DNA of 64,000 nucleotides from Branchiostoma floridae (lineage: Eukaryota; Chordata; Leptocardii; Amphioxiformes; Branchiostomatidae), in contig NC_049979.1 of the NCBI RefSeq assembly GCF_000003815.2, forward strand, positions 33,443,506-33,507,505, in the 5' to 3' direction. A program made the translations under genes and the position numbers. Below the pieces are notes generated by a model. The model did not search any database. It had not been told where the DNA came from and saw nothing but the letters and a program-made list of their open reading frames with translations. Position 1 is the stretch's first letter. Every line of letters starts with the position of its first letter. Shown here piece by piece: positions 21,765 to 33,400 of this stretch.

Positions 21765-24260
21765 GCTTAAGACCAAATACAGCATATTTCACCATACCCC
21801 TACCCAAGCAACATTGGACTGTTCCAGTTCACCCCTGCGCGAAAATGGAACATTTAAAACAGTAAAAGTGAACTAATATTGTGAATTGATTCCAGGCCGA
21901 AACGGGGCTGTACTATCCCAAATGTGCTCTATCCCAAAAGCGCTTTTAGGATAGAAGCACTTCTGGGATAGGCCTGCATCCTAAATGTGCTTCTATTCTA
22001 AAAGCGCTCTAAACCAGAGCGCATTCAGGATATCCCAGATGCGCTTCTTTGTCGCCGTCAATCATGGTGATTGACAGGACCGTAAGCGGCGATTGTTTCC
22101 ATATTTGGTTCGACCTCGCGATCGCGAGACGTCGCGACAGTCTACTTGCGATAATTGCGCTGAATGCTGGCTGATGTGCGAATTCCACCATTTAGAGTCA
22201 TTTATTCAAGACATCTTGTTACTGAAATAAAAACATGGAGGGACTGAATGTGATGATATATATCTGCAACAGTCTTTTTAGTTAGAGATGAAATTTCTCA
22301 AAGCCCTGTCGTACTGTATAGTAGCTTTTATTTCTCCTTCATGGATATGAAAAGAAAAGATGACACATCTTCTAATGGAAGTTATCTTTATTGCAAGTTA
22401 ATGCACAGATGTAATCATACACTGCGATATGTATACAGTGTACACAGATAATGGGACATTTATCAAACTTAATTCCATGCAGATTAAACACTATTTTGTC
22501 CTTTTGATTCTCACTATATCATTTTCATCAATCTAAATGTGCATGAAAGACACAAAAAGCAATTCTCAATAGTGCATCCCAAGACGTACTACAAAATGTA
22601 CCATATAAAATGTATTACAAAATGTACCATAATAAAACATGATGACAGTCAGTGAAAACGTCCAGCTGCACATTGATCAGCCATTCAGTTCCCAGGTTGT
22701 ATTCTATCGCAAAAGTGCTTCTGGGATAGAAGCAGATGTTCGTCTAACAAGAAAAGTATCTTGTCGTCTATCCTAAAAAGCGCTTCTGGGATAAAATGTG
22801 CTTCTATCCCAAAAGCGCTTCTGGGATATCCAGAATACGTCGCAAGCGAATATCCTAGAAGCGCTTTTGGGATAGAAGCACATTTGGGACAGATCTGCAT
22901 CCAAAATCTGCGTCTATCCTAAACGCGCTTCTAGGATATCCAGAACACGTCGAAAGCGAAGAAGCGCATTCTGGATATCCTGAATGCGCTCCTGTCGAAG
23001 GCGGCCGACATCTGTCTTCTCCTGTGCAGACTTTGTTAATGGCTTGCTGAATTTCAGCTTCTGATTTTGTTTCGAACTATCGAACCGGAGATAGCGATAC
23101 TACCTCGGTGTGTTGGGTCCATGCAGTCAACACGTCACGAGAAAATGGCAGCGGTCACTTCTGGCGATTGTTTACACCAAAGTTTACATATTTAGTTCGA
23201 CCTCGCGACACCTGCCGTAATCTACGTGATGGAAATACGCAGTTTATAAAGCAAGCGCTGAACCTAGATTTTACGTGATTATGTGAGGGTTAGATCGTGC
23301 CACGGAGTCCCCAAAAATGATTTGGTTTGTGCAAACTACGTTGATTTGGTGTAAGTATATGCGATCTACTATCACAATCAAACCCGGAAGTGACCTCGTG
23401 GGAGAACAAAGATGGCGGCCTCAGGTTGACTACGAAAAATCACATACAAGATAGTCTCCGCCTCCTAAGATATTAAGCTCCTCCCACAAGTGCACGTTCT
23501 GGATAAACACGTCGGCTTATCCTGAATGCGCTCCGACAGAAGCGCATTCAGGATATCCAGAATGCGCTCCTCGCTTGCGACGTGTTCTGGATATCCCATA
23601 AGCGCTTTTAGGATAGAAGCACATTTTGGATGCCGGTCTATCCTAAAAGCGCTTCTATCCTAAAAGCGCTTTTAGGATAAACGACATTCTAGGATGTAAC
23701 AGGGCTTACCCAATATGCCCCTGGCCCCTATGGATTAATGTACTCTTCCACAGGAGCTCCTTTTTATAGACAGTGAAAAAATCACCACACCTTCCATTCA
23801 TACAATTTTCATCATGAAATTACTGTGAAGCCATTCAACAATTTCCAGTACGATAACTAGGTCTAAGTACCGTTATAAGCTCTTTGTGATGCGGGTATAT
23901 TTATTATTGCAGTGAACTTTTTTTTTATTCAATCAGGGCATACCTTACCTTAGACCTAAGTTCCTCCCGCAACACCGTTACATTGGTCGACTCGGCGAGC
24001 ATACTTTCTCCAAACGGTGGAAAATTCTTGAGCAGCTTCTGCCATGCTTTCCATGTTTTAATAATTTTCAACAAGCAGATGCAGCTACTATGTAGGAATA
24101 GTATTTGTTTTCTTCCAGCTGAAAACTTTTCTTCGTCTTGTTTTGTTTGAGCCCTTACCTTTACTCTAGAATCTTTAAAAGAACACCTCAACTTATTGTA
24201 ACTTTATATATTTCATTCTCCTAAACTGTTCTACTTTGTTTGCGAGCAGCTATTCTTAGT
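21765..24260 (+). repeat. Dispersed repeat family R, copy 1 (split by a later insertion)
   Basis: The left part (CAAATACAGCATATTTC, GCAACATTGGACTGTTCCAG) and the right part (GCCCCTGGCCCCTATGG, CAGTGAACTTTTTT, TACTTTGTTTGCGAGCAGC) match copies at 26783-27470 and 31957-33130 in the same order. In copy 1 they are separated by the palindrome-rich element at 21910-23701. The right part runs into the 5' flank of monooxygenase copy A, and the equivalent sequence flanks copy B at 63840-64000. Confidence 0.75.
21910..23701. mobile_element. Palindrome-cluster element built from TATCC...AGCGCT motifs
   Basis: This 1.79-kb insertion splits repeat family R and is flanked by GGGCT on both sides (21905-21909; 23702-23706). 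Its ends, GTACTATCCCAAATGT and the complement of ACATTCTAGGATGTAAC, are imperfect inverted repeats. It has three dense blocks (about 21915-22040, 22700-23000, 23510-23700) of short perfect or near-perfect palindromes: TATCCTAAAAGCGC paired with its complement (24 bp, 23656-23679), GGATATCC, and GAATGCGCTC pairs. Two internal segments (about 22070-22150 and 23155-23235) are related (GGCGATTGTTT, TTCGACCTCGCGA). No transposase frame is seen. Confidence 0.75.
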
Positions 24261-24430
24261 ACAAAGTACATTTACAGAGCTAAAAGTTTCAAAACAACAC
24301 TAAGTTCGTCTGTTTGCACTTGTACGTCATCATGAGTCAGCATCCCGTGGCCCTTACTGTCAAGCAACAACATGACAGCCGGTTGCGGTGGAAACGCATA
24401 CGTCATACATCAAACATTTGTTACACAACC

Positions 24431-24454
24431 AAGGACTTTATATATAATGTCCTT
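24431..24454 (+). promoter_or_regulatory. TATA-bearing palindromic insertion upstream of copy A
   Basis: AAGGAC, a TATATATA core and GTCCTT form a near-perfect dyad about 45 bases before the ATG. Copy B lacks the whole stretch of about 33 bases: its flank passes directly from the CATACGTCATACATCAAA block into AACTGACCAAGC. The TATA core could act as a core promoter element specific to copy A, which is inference. Confidence 0.4.
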
Positions 24455-24487
24455 GACACAACTGACCAAGCTAGTACAACAGTCAGT

Positions 24488-27400
24488 ATGGCTAGAATTT
24501 TCCAGACTTTATGCGTTGTAGTTTTGGCCTTAGTCCCTCATCATGGGGGGCAGGCTATAGCTATAGGATCCGGTGATTTTACTCACCATGAGGCTCTAGA
24601 CGAGGAGGATAAGTTTCACCTGTTCTGGAAGTTTGATGAGGAGAAGATTGAGTTCGAAGCTCACGTGCAGACGACAGGATGGATCGGGTTGGGTCTATCC
24701 CCGAACGGAGGCATGCCGGGATCCGATATCGTCATCGGCTGGGTTAAAGACGGGACTGCGCACCTAACGGTACGTACCCCATCGTTATCGCTAGTTCACC
24801 TTTATTCGCGGGGTAACCTATATGCGTTGTATCTAAAAACATGCTATTTAGAGCTATGGAGTCAATGGACGCTGGTTTGAAATTGATATATTTTCGAAGC
24901 ATTGAAACCACCGGCCTTTGACTTGATAGCCCTAGATACTATAGTACCCTGCTTTAAAATACAACGGATATAGGTTGCCCCGCGGATAAAGGTGAACTAG
25001 CGTTAACTCGTAGGTATGCTGAACAACTTTCTATGCATTTCAGCAGTTCACATAATGATGACACGCTAGTAACTTAGGTTTGGCAATTTTAGTTGTTTTT
25101 TTTTATTTCTAGGGGCGACTGGCAGAATAATTAAATCTCTCAGCACTCTAGGCGAAGACACATATTACATAATGCCTCATCAAATATTGTCCGAAATATT
25201 TGCTTTGTATAACCCTTGAGAGTATTGTGTACTATTTCCTGTATTTTGTAGTGTTATTCATTGGTCGTATTGGTTAAATACTATTCGTCAACTCCTTGCA
25301 AGGAACCTGTTTATTTATTTTATTTATTTATTACACTTCCCATATAAAAATGGTGGGGAGACAAAACAGGTGAGATGCCACCTCTGCAAGTTGTCTCCCC
25401 GAGACAGAAAAATACACATTCAAGTAAACAATAAGAATCAGAAATGGTATACACAGTGATAATCGGAAACAAAATACAACTTATATACAAGATACACAAT
25501 GAATAGATACAAAATGAAACGATTAACGTGCTCTTGTTGCGAAGCACGTCGAATAGGAGCAGAACGACGCCCAAGTACACGGGGTGGCTGTATCTTAGAG
25601 CTGTGTGAATCGGTTGTGTAGGTGTTTTAACAACTGACGTTTGAAGGTAGATATGTGTGAGGAAAGTGGTGCCTTTAAAGCTAGATCTGAACGAAATATA
25701 TCCATAGAAATATGACTTAATAACTGGTGACAGGGATTTGAAGAGGTTGACTTGAGCCAGGTATGTCACGCTAAAGCACACATTCCGTCTCACACATAAA
25801 ACACTCTTGTCAACGTCCTGTAGGTATATTTGCTCTGTCTTTACATACAAACAGTATCGTCAACGAGTCATTTATTCCACGTACACTGTAGACAAGGGTC
25901 AATGAACTGTCGCAGCTTAAAATACATCGAAAGTTTACAGGTCACAAACAGCAAAATCACTGAAGCGTAGTAACCGTACCAGGCCCTACCTGGAACTTAG
26001 AAAATATTTGTTTTCGTTTAATTTTAAAAAGATCATTTTGTAATAGCTACAGATCACTAGAAGATATCAATTTGCGCAAATGTGAGTTTGTACATTTCAT
26101 CATTATGCACATGAAAACATAGTTGTATTGCAGTGGTATGTACACCAAAGTGCTGTATTTTCTCATATCATAGAAAACATAACATTAGGGGCAATAAAAC
26201 CTGATGACGTCATCAATAAGGCCCTCAAAAAATCAGATTTAGAATTCTTTCATCACCATCTATCAATATTCGTTACAGCTCCATTCTTTCTTAATTCATA
26301 AAGAAGAAAAACAATGGAATCTCTAAATGTCAATTTAGCCAGGTGAAATACCTTAATTCTAACACATGTGTGTGAATGACCAACAATAAACAATTTAACT
26401 TTGAACAGCAACAACTGGTTGTCCCAAAACCTAAGCGAGAGACCTTCAGAAGATCAATAGCCTACCCAGTGTTTGGAACAAACTACCACCAGACACACGT
26501 ACGGCTCTAAATCTGACCAGCTTTAAGAGACTCTTGAAGTAAAAGTAATTGTCCAAAACGAACGGACACGGACTATGAACACTGAGCTTCTTGCACCACT
26601 ATATGTTTTGTACCATGTATGTGTATGTGTAGTGATATAGGTTGAAGGATTTATTAGTACTCAATGTAATCTATATCTGTATTATATTTTATCTGACCCT
26701 GACCTCCCTCATGACCTCAATGAAATCGGCCTGCTGGCCGTTTGAGCTTCTCATGAATAAATAAAGGTTCAAACTAGAAAGGCCGACATTTGCTTAAGAG
26801 CAAATACAGCATATTTCAGCCATACCCCTTCCCACGCAACATTGGACTGTTCCAAATCACCCCTGCGCAAAAATGGAACATCCTCTTAACAGTACATTAT
26901 CCCCCAAAGTGGACTGGTATTGTGAATTGATTCCAAGTAAAAACAGAGCTTGCTTCTATTTTTCAGAAAATGACAATAATCACACCTTCCATTCAGAAAA
27001 TTTTCATCATGACTGAAAATTGTTGAATGACTTCATGTAATGTCATTAACAATTTTCAGTACGATAACTAGGTGTAAGTTTAAAAAAGTATAAGCTCCTT
27101 GTGATGTGGGTACATTTATTATTGCAGTGAACTTTTTTATTCAAGTAGGGCATACGATTTAATAATTATCAAGCAGGTGCAGGTACTGTAGGAGCGTTTG
27201 TTTTCTTCAAGCTGTAAAACTGTTAAACTGTTTGACTTTGTATGCAATCAGCCATCGAGCCTATTCTTATTTTAGTTGAACAACTTCCTGCCAGACCCGG
27301 AAGATACGATTGAACCTTGTTCGAGGATTTACTTTCGTCTGTCTGGTCAGTCTGTTCATACCCTGGCGCTGAGAGTGTTTTATTGGGCTGAAACTCTGGC

Positions 27401-30400
27401 AGTTTAAAGTTACTTACAATTTAAATGTTCAAAGTTTATGTCAAACAACAACAGCACTAGGAAATGTGGCCACTATAGACAGGTGGTCACTATAGAGAAA
27501 ATGCTGATCTATTGACTAGGAGCCATACGTTACACATGATTTCAGTACACTGATCATTAATCATACATGTATAAACATTGCACAGGTAAGCCAATTGTTT
27601 AGATGTACAATTAAGTTCAAATAATTCTGAAGAGAAATATTGATGAGAAAATAATCATTCTCGCCACTGTCTAACTTATAATTACGTATCAAAACTAAAC
27701 GCAGATTTTCTAACTAACGCACCTTTCGCCGACTTCATCAAAGGACCGCCGGCTATCAATCAAACACGGCTGTTGATTAGACTTAGAGCTTCAAACCGTC
27801 ATGTGCTGTGTGCCAGTTGACAGCAAACTTCATGCTACGTGATGTTTTACATTGCTTGGACCTTCTTTCCTACAGCGGTGCTTCTACAAAATATTTAGAC
27901 TGTAACACTGAGTCCCACATGTTTTATAGAATAGAATTTGACGCAGAACAGCGTTTTTTGCTGGGTATTTTTCTTGAAACATGTCCGTGGGAATATCAGC
28001 GAGGCGGCGACGTAGGGATATCAGACCATCAACAAAAGTCGCACGGCGGCTAACGGCGCAGCGAAGATACTAGCGCTATAAATAAGCGCTTCAACTAAGG
28101 ATGGCAACCCGTACAATATTTTTGTATACTGTTGAGCTAAGTAAAGTTTGTTGTTTTTGAGGTTTTAGTTGTCATTGAAGCTTTGACCCGAAATATTTTA
28201 AAGTCAAACTGCTGAAGAGAAGTAAGTGACTGCTACGATTATCGTAGATATGGCCCTAAAAAAACTGATAAAAGAAGCCTTCTCAATAGTCTAAAATGCA
28301 AGAGCTTCAGGGGGGGCTTCGCCCACCTGGGTCCCCCCCACAGTGGCCCTGCCCCTGGACCCCGCCTGGGACATTCGGCGGCCCCCGGACCCCTGTCCGA
28401 CGCTTTGAAAAAATCCTGGCGAGAAGTCTGTACGGCCTGAGTCTTCAAGTTAACGTATTGTGTGGTCCCGCTTATGAATATTAATTAGCCTTCGCTTTCC
28501 TCTTCGCTGATTGGCTGAACCATTAATTGAATGAACTCTTCCTGCCGGCTAGACGCAGGTGCAGATGTCGGCTCTGTGGGGTGAACGTCCGAAAGGTCAT
28601 GGCATGGAGAACGAAAGAAAACCAATTTCCCCTAAAAAAAAGTGCTGTAATTAAGCCTTTTACAGTACTTTATGCCAAAAATTTTACTTGGATCATTTTA
28701 CCAACTATCTTATGCCTATCTATACCAAATGTTACTCATACCAGGGTACAGGGGTGCAAAATATACCGTTATAAGACCGTCAACAACAGTCGCACGGAGC
28801 TAACAGCGCAGCGAAAATACCATCGCTAGCGTTTCAACTTCGGATAACAAGTTATAAGTACTGTTGAACTCAGTAACGTTAAAGTTTGTTTTTAGTTGCC
28901 TTTGACGGTTTGACATGAAATAGTGTTACGCTAAACTCCTGAAGAGAAGTTAAGTGACTGCTGCGATTATCATAGATATGCCCCTAAGAACTGATACAAT
29001 ATAAAGCCTTCTGAATAGTCTAAAATGCGAGAGCCTTAGGCGGGCTTCGCTCTCCCTGGCGGGAACACTGCTATATACGGGATCATGAGGCCCCGCTTAT
29101 GAATATTAATTAGCCTTTGGCCTCCTCTTCGCTGATTGGCTAGGTCTTTGATTCAATTAACTCTCCGGCTGACGCGCACAGGTGTGGCTCTGTGCGGGGT
29201 CACGGAAGGTCACGTCAGGAGGCCAAAAGAAAACAAATTTCCCCTCAGAAAAGTGCCAAAATTAATCATTCTAAAGTTGTTTATGTCAAAAATTTTACTT
29301 GAATCTTGTTACCAAGTATCTAATACCTATCTATACCAAATTTCAGGTCATTTAATTGTAATACCAGGGTACAGGAGCCAAAAGTGTCCTTTTTTGGTCA
29401 AAAATTGGCCAAAAATCGCAAAAATAAGCATTTTGTTGCACTGTACACCAAAAGTGTTATTGAATTTATATGAAGGGATTATCAAGGCACATCTGTGTCA
29501 AATTTCAGCTCATTCGGTTGCAATACCAAGGTACAGGAGCCAAAAGTGTCCTTTTTTGGTCAAAAATTGGTCAAAAAATCGCAAAAATAAGCATTTTGTT
29601 GTACTGTACACCAAAAGTGTTATTGAATTTATATGGGGGCATTATCAAGGCACATCTCTGTCAAATTTCAGCTCATTTGGTTGTAATACCAGGGTGCAGG
29701 GGCCAAAAGTGTCCTTTTTTGGTCAAAAATTGGTCAAAAAATCGCAAAAATAAGCATTTTGTTGTACTGTACACCAAAAGTGTTATCAAATTTATATGGA
29801 GGCATTATCAAGGCACATCTCTGTCAAATTTCAGCTCATTTGGTTGTAATACCAGGGTACAGGGGCCAAAATATACAGTTTTGGTCTAAAATTGACCAAA
29901 AAATCTCAATAAAATCATTTTAGAGGCAGATATGAAAAAACTGAGAAAAAAGCATCAAGGTATTGGCCCATTCTACCCCTGTGCCAAATTTCAGGTCATT
30001 CAGTCCAGGAACGGCGGAGATGAATCACTTTGAAGATTTGACAGGAGAAAGAAGAAAGAAAGAAAGAAAGAAAGAAGAAACATTACGAATACAATATATT
30101 TCACCATACTATGTATGGCTGAAATATAACAAACAAACAGGCAGCTCCCAGCCTCTATATAACTTGTAACATGCTGTATATCATTGCAGGACCGGTATGC
30201 TGAAGCCAAGGCAGAGCCCACTGTGGACGAGAGTCAGGACTGGGACCTGGTGTCTGGGTACGAGAACGGGACTCACACCGTCCTGAGGTTCAACAGGAAG
30301 CTGACGACATGTGACGAGAGGGATCGTGTCATTAACGTTAGTACTGACATCACAGTGGGAAAAATAGCTTCGCTAATTGCTATGTGTCGACAATAATAAT

Positions 30401-33400
30401 CTATAATAATCTTTATTGCAAGTTCATGCCAGAGGGCTAATTGCAAACAAAGTAAAGTAGTGGTATATATAATTGTATACTTTACAGAGAAGGAAAATTA
30501 GATCTATAGATAAATCAAAAGAGAAATAACGTCTAATCTATATCTATTTCTACTTAAAGCTATACTACGTAATTTTAAAGTATCCTATGCTATACTACGT
30601 AATTTTAAAGTATCCTATCTCAAATAAACACAACTATTTGCCTCTGTTTTAGACCAAGTTTGACAGTAGAAATTTTCGCTTTTGTTGTTTTCTTGGACCA
30701 GTATGCCTCTAAACACGTAAACGCCTGCCGGTATGATATGTTCATTTTCGAATCTGTCTAACATCCGGTCTACTGATTTTTTCGGGTCCGGTTTTTCTGG
30801 ATCGTTCAAACAAGAAAACCCGGTTTTGTACCGGTACATCGTATCGGTACCCACCCCTATTACATACATGTCGACAAATGTTTGCCGTACCAGGAGGATA
30901 GTAGTACCGTGAGTAGATAGATGTGTTGATAAATGCATGTCGACAAATGTTTACTGTACCCAGGAGGACACCATGCGTGTGATATGGGCGTGGCATGACG
31001 AGGACCCTGAAGACGAGTCTGGGGCGAGCGGCCCCACCTACCATGGGCCCAACAAGGGGGCCAGGGCTACCCTTCTTCTGGAACAGATCGTCCCGGACCA
31101 GACAACTTCAATAGGAACAGCCTACACCGTTGATCTCCTAATGAACAATGTAAGGTTTATCTTCTTTCACTTTATGCTGTCATCTTCGAAAGACAATCAG
31201 TGCCTTATAACGCTGGTTAACGTTCATCCGCGGGGTAACCTATATCCGTTGTTTCCTAAAACAGTACATCAAGTCGACACACAATTAAAACGGCAATATT
31301 TTGAAAAATGCAGTTTGCAATCACCGTCCGTCAATTTGATATCCTAAAATGCACAACGGATATAGGATACCCCGCTGATAAAGGTGAACTAGCGTTACAT
31401 CATATCTGGCATTGATGCGGTGAATACTTAATATTCAAAGATCGCGTGGCGTAATCGGCAGAGCTTTTGGCTCCGGCCCAAGAGGTACCGAGTTCGAAAC
31501 CTGACATGTCACCGATCTTGTATCCTTGGGAAATGCACTTTTCTCACTTCACTCAGGTGAAAAATGAGTAGGGCCATTCCTCGGATAGGACGTTAAATGG
31601 AGGTCTCGTGTTCGAGGAGATCCAAACCTCGAGCACATTAAAGAGCCCACCACACTTATCGAAAAGAGTAGGCATCGTTCCCGGTGTGAGTGGCTCAAAC
31701 CTACAGTCTGGTCTCCGGGTTGACATCTTGCAAAGGTGACAGTCACCTGTTATGTCAATCCTCCCACAAATGTGGAGAAACTGAGTTAAAAAATATCATC
31801 ACTATCATTTGCTTATAATAGTCAAGTTGACACTTCAACTTGTCAACTCATCACGTATTACACAGTTTTCTTACAATCACATAACGCTTGATAGGCAAAA
31901 ATATAACCATTAATTTTTCTACCTGATATAACGTTAGGACATTAACCGTAAACTAGAAAGGCCGACATTTGCTTGGGTGCAAATACAGCATATTTCAGCC
32001 ATACCCATTCCCACGCAACATTGGACTGTTCCAAGTCACCCCTGCGCAAAAATGCAATATTTAATGTAAGTTATCCCCAAAAGAGAACTAATATTGTGAA
32101 TTGATTCCATGTCAAAACAGAGCTTGCCCAATATGCCCCGGGCCCATATGGAAGAATATAATCTTCCACAGGAGCGCCTATGCATAACTGATTGGTTTTT
32201 AGAATTGCGGCAGCTCCTATTTTTCCGAGAGTGAAAAAAAAACGCATCTTCCGTTCAGAAGATTTTCGTCATGAAATTACATGACGCCATTCAACAATTT
32301 CCACTTCGATAACTAGGTCTAAGTACCGTCATAATCTCCTTGTGATGTGGGTGCATTTATTATTGCAGTGAACTTTTTTTTAAGCAAGTAGGGCATACGT
32401 TTTAATAATTGTCAGGTGCAGGTACTGTGTAGTAGGAGTGTTGTTGTTTTTTTCAAGCTAAAAACTTCAATCTTCTTCTTGTTTTGTATGAGCCATTACA
32501 TAAACGGAGACGTCTCGAAATTTTACAAGAATTTTACCACCCTGTCGCTTCATTTCTTTTCTGAAAAATCCCAGGACGAACAAGTTAACTTGATTTGGCT
32601 TTATCTATATATTTCATTTTCCTTCGAATTCTTTGTTAAGTATATGCCCCTGCATACCACTGTTAAATTGTTTTACTTTGTATGCAATCAGCCATCGGAC
32701 GTAATCTTGTCTGAGTGTTATAATTTGCTGCTCGTAGCGTGCGAGACCTGGAGGATAGGTGTTTCTACTTTGTTCGGGGGTTTCTTTTCGGAGGTCAGTG
32801 GTGATACTCTGGTATTGAGAGTGTTTTATTGGGCTCAAACTCTGGCAGTTTAAAGTTACTTACAATTTGAATGTACAAAGTTTACGTCAAAAAAGAACAA
32901 CAACAACACTAGAAGTACCTACATTTGTTCGGGGAAAAATACATGCATTCTCGCCACTGTCAAACTTACGTATCAAAACTAAACGCAAGCCGTCCAATTT
33001 TCCCTGTCCAAATCTGCCGAAAATGATTGATAGTGCCATGCGGAATGTTGGTAAATTCATCGACACTAACGTTCAATGCACGCGTACCGTCCGCTACCGC
33101 TCAAATGACCCTGTCTGAACTCCAAATCCTCGCAAACTACAATTTCAAACCCGGCAAAGGGGACCATATGGCCACTGTAAGGCTGTAATATGCATCTGTT
33201 TGTGTATATACGGGATTGCAAGGCCCCGCTTATGAATATTAACTAGCATTCGCCTTTCTCGTCGCTGATTGGCTGGCGTCCATAAAGTAATTATCTCTCG
33301 CTCTCCCCAGACCGCTGCCACCTGGCACGTGTGGGCTCTGGGGTCACTGGAGTTCACGGCAGGAAGCCGAAAGAAAACCAATTTCCCCTCAGAAAAGCGC

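Noticed and set aside
24314-24487. Upstream in-frame extension of copy A before ATG 24488
   Set aside because: It would hide the signal peptide, and copy B has no matching extension; its first codon is the homologous ATG at 63600.
29136-29889. Two long plus-strand frames at 29136-29753 and 29470-29889
   Set aside because: They arise from 162-bp tandem repeats (a multiple of three) in a dispersed element; the peptides repeat in two frames.
31440-31520. A tRNA gene
   Set aside because: Box A and box B-like motifs are present but no acceptor stem closes. The sequence continues into a SINE body repeated elsewhere in the window.
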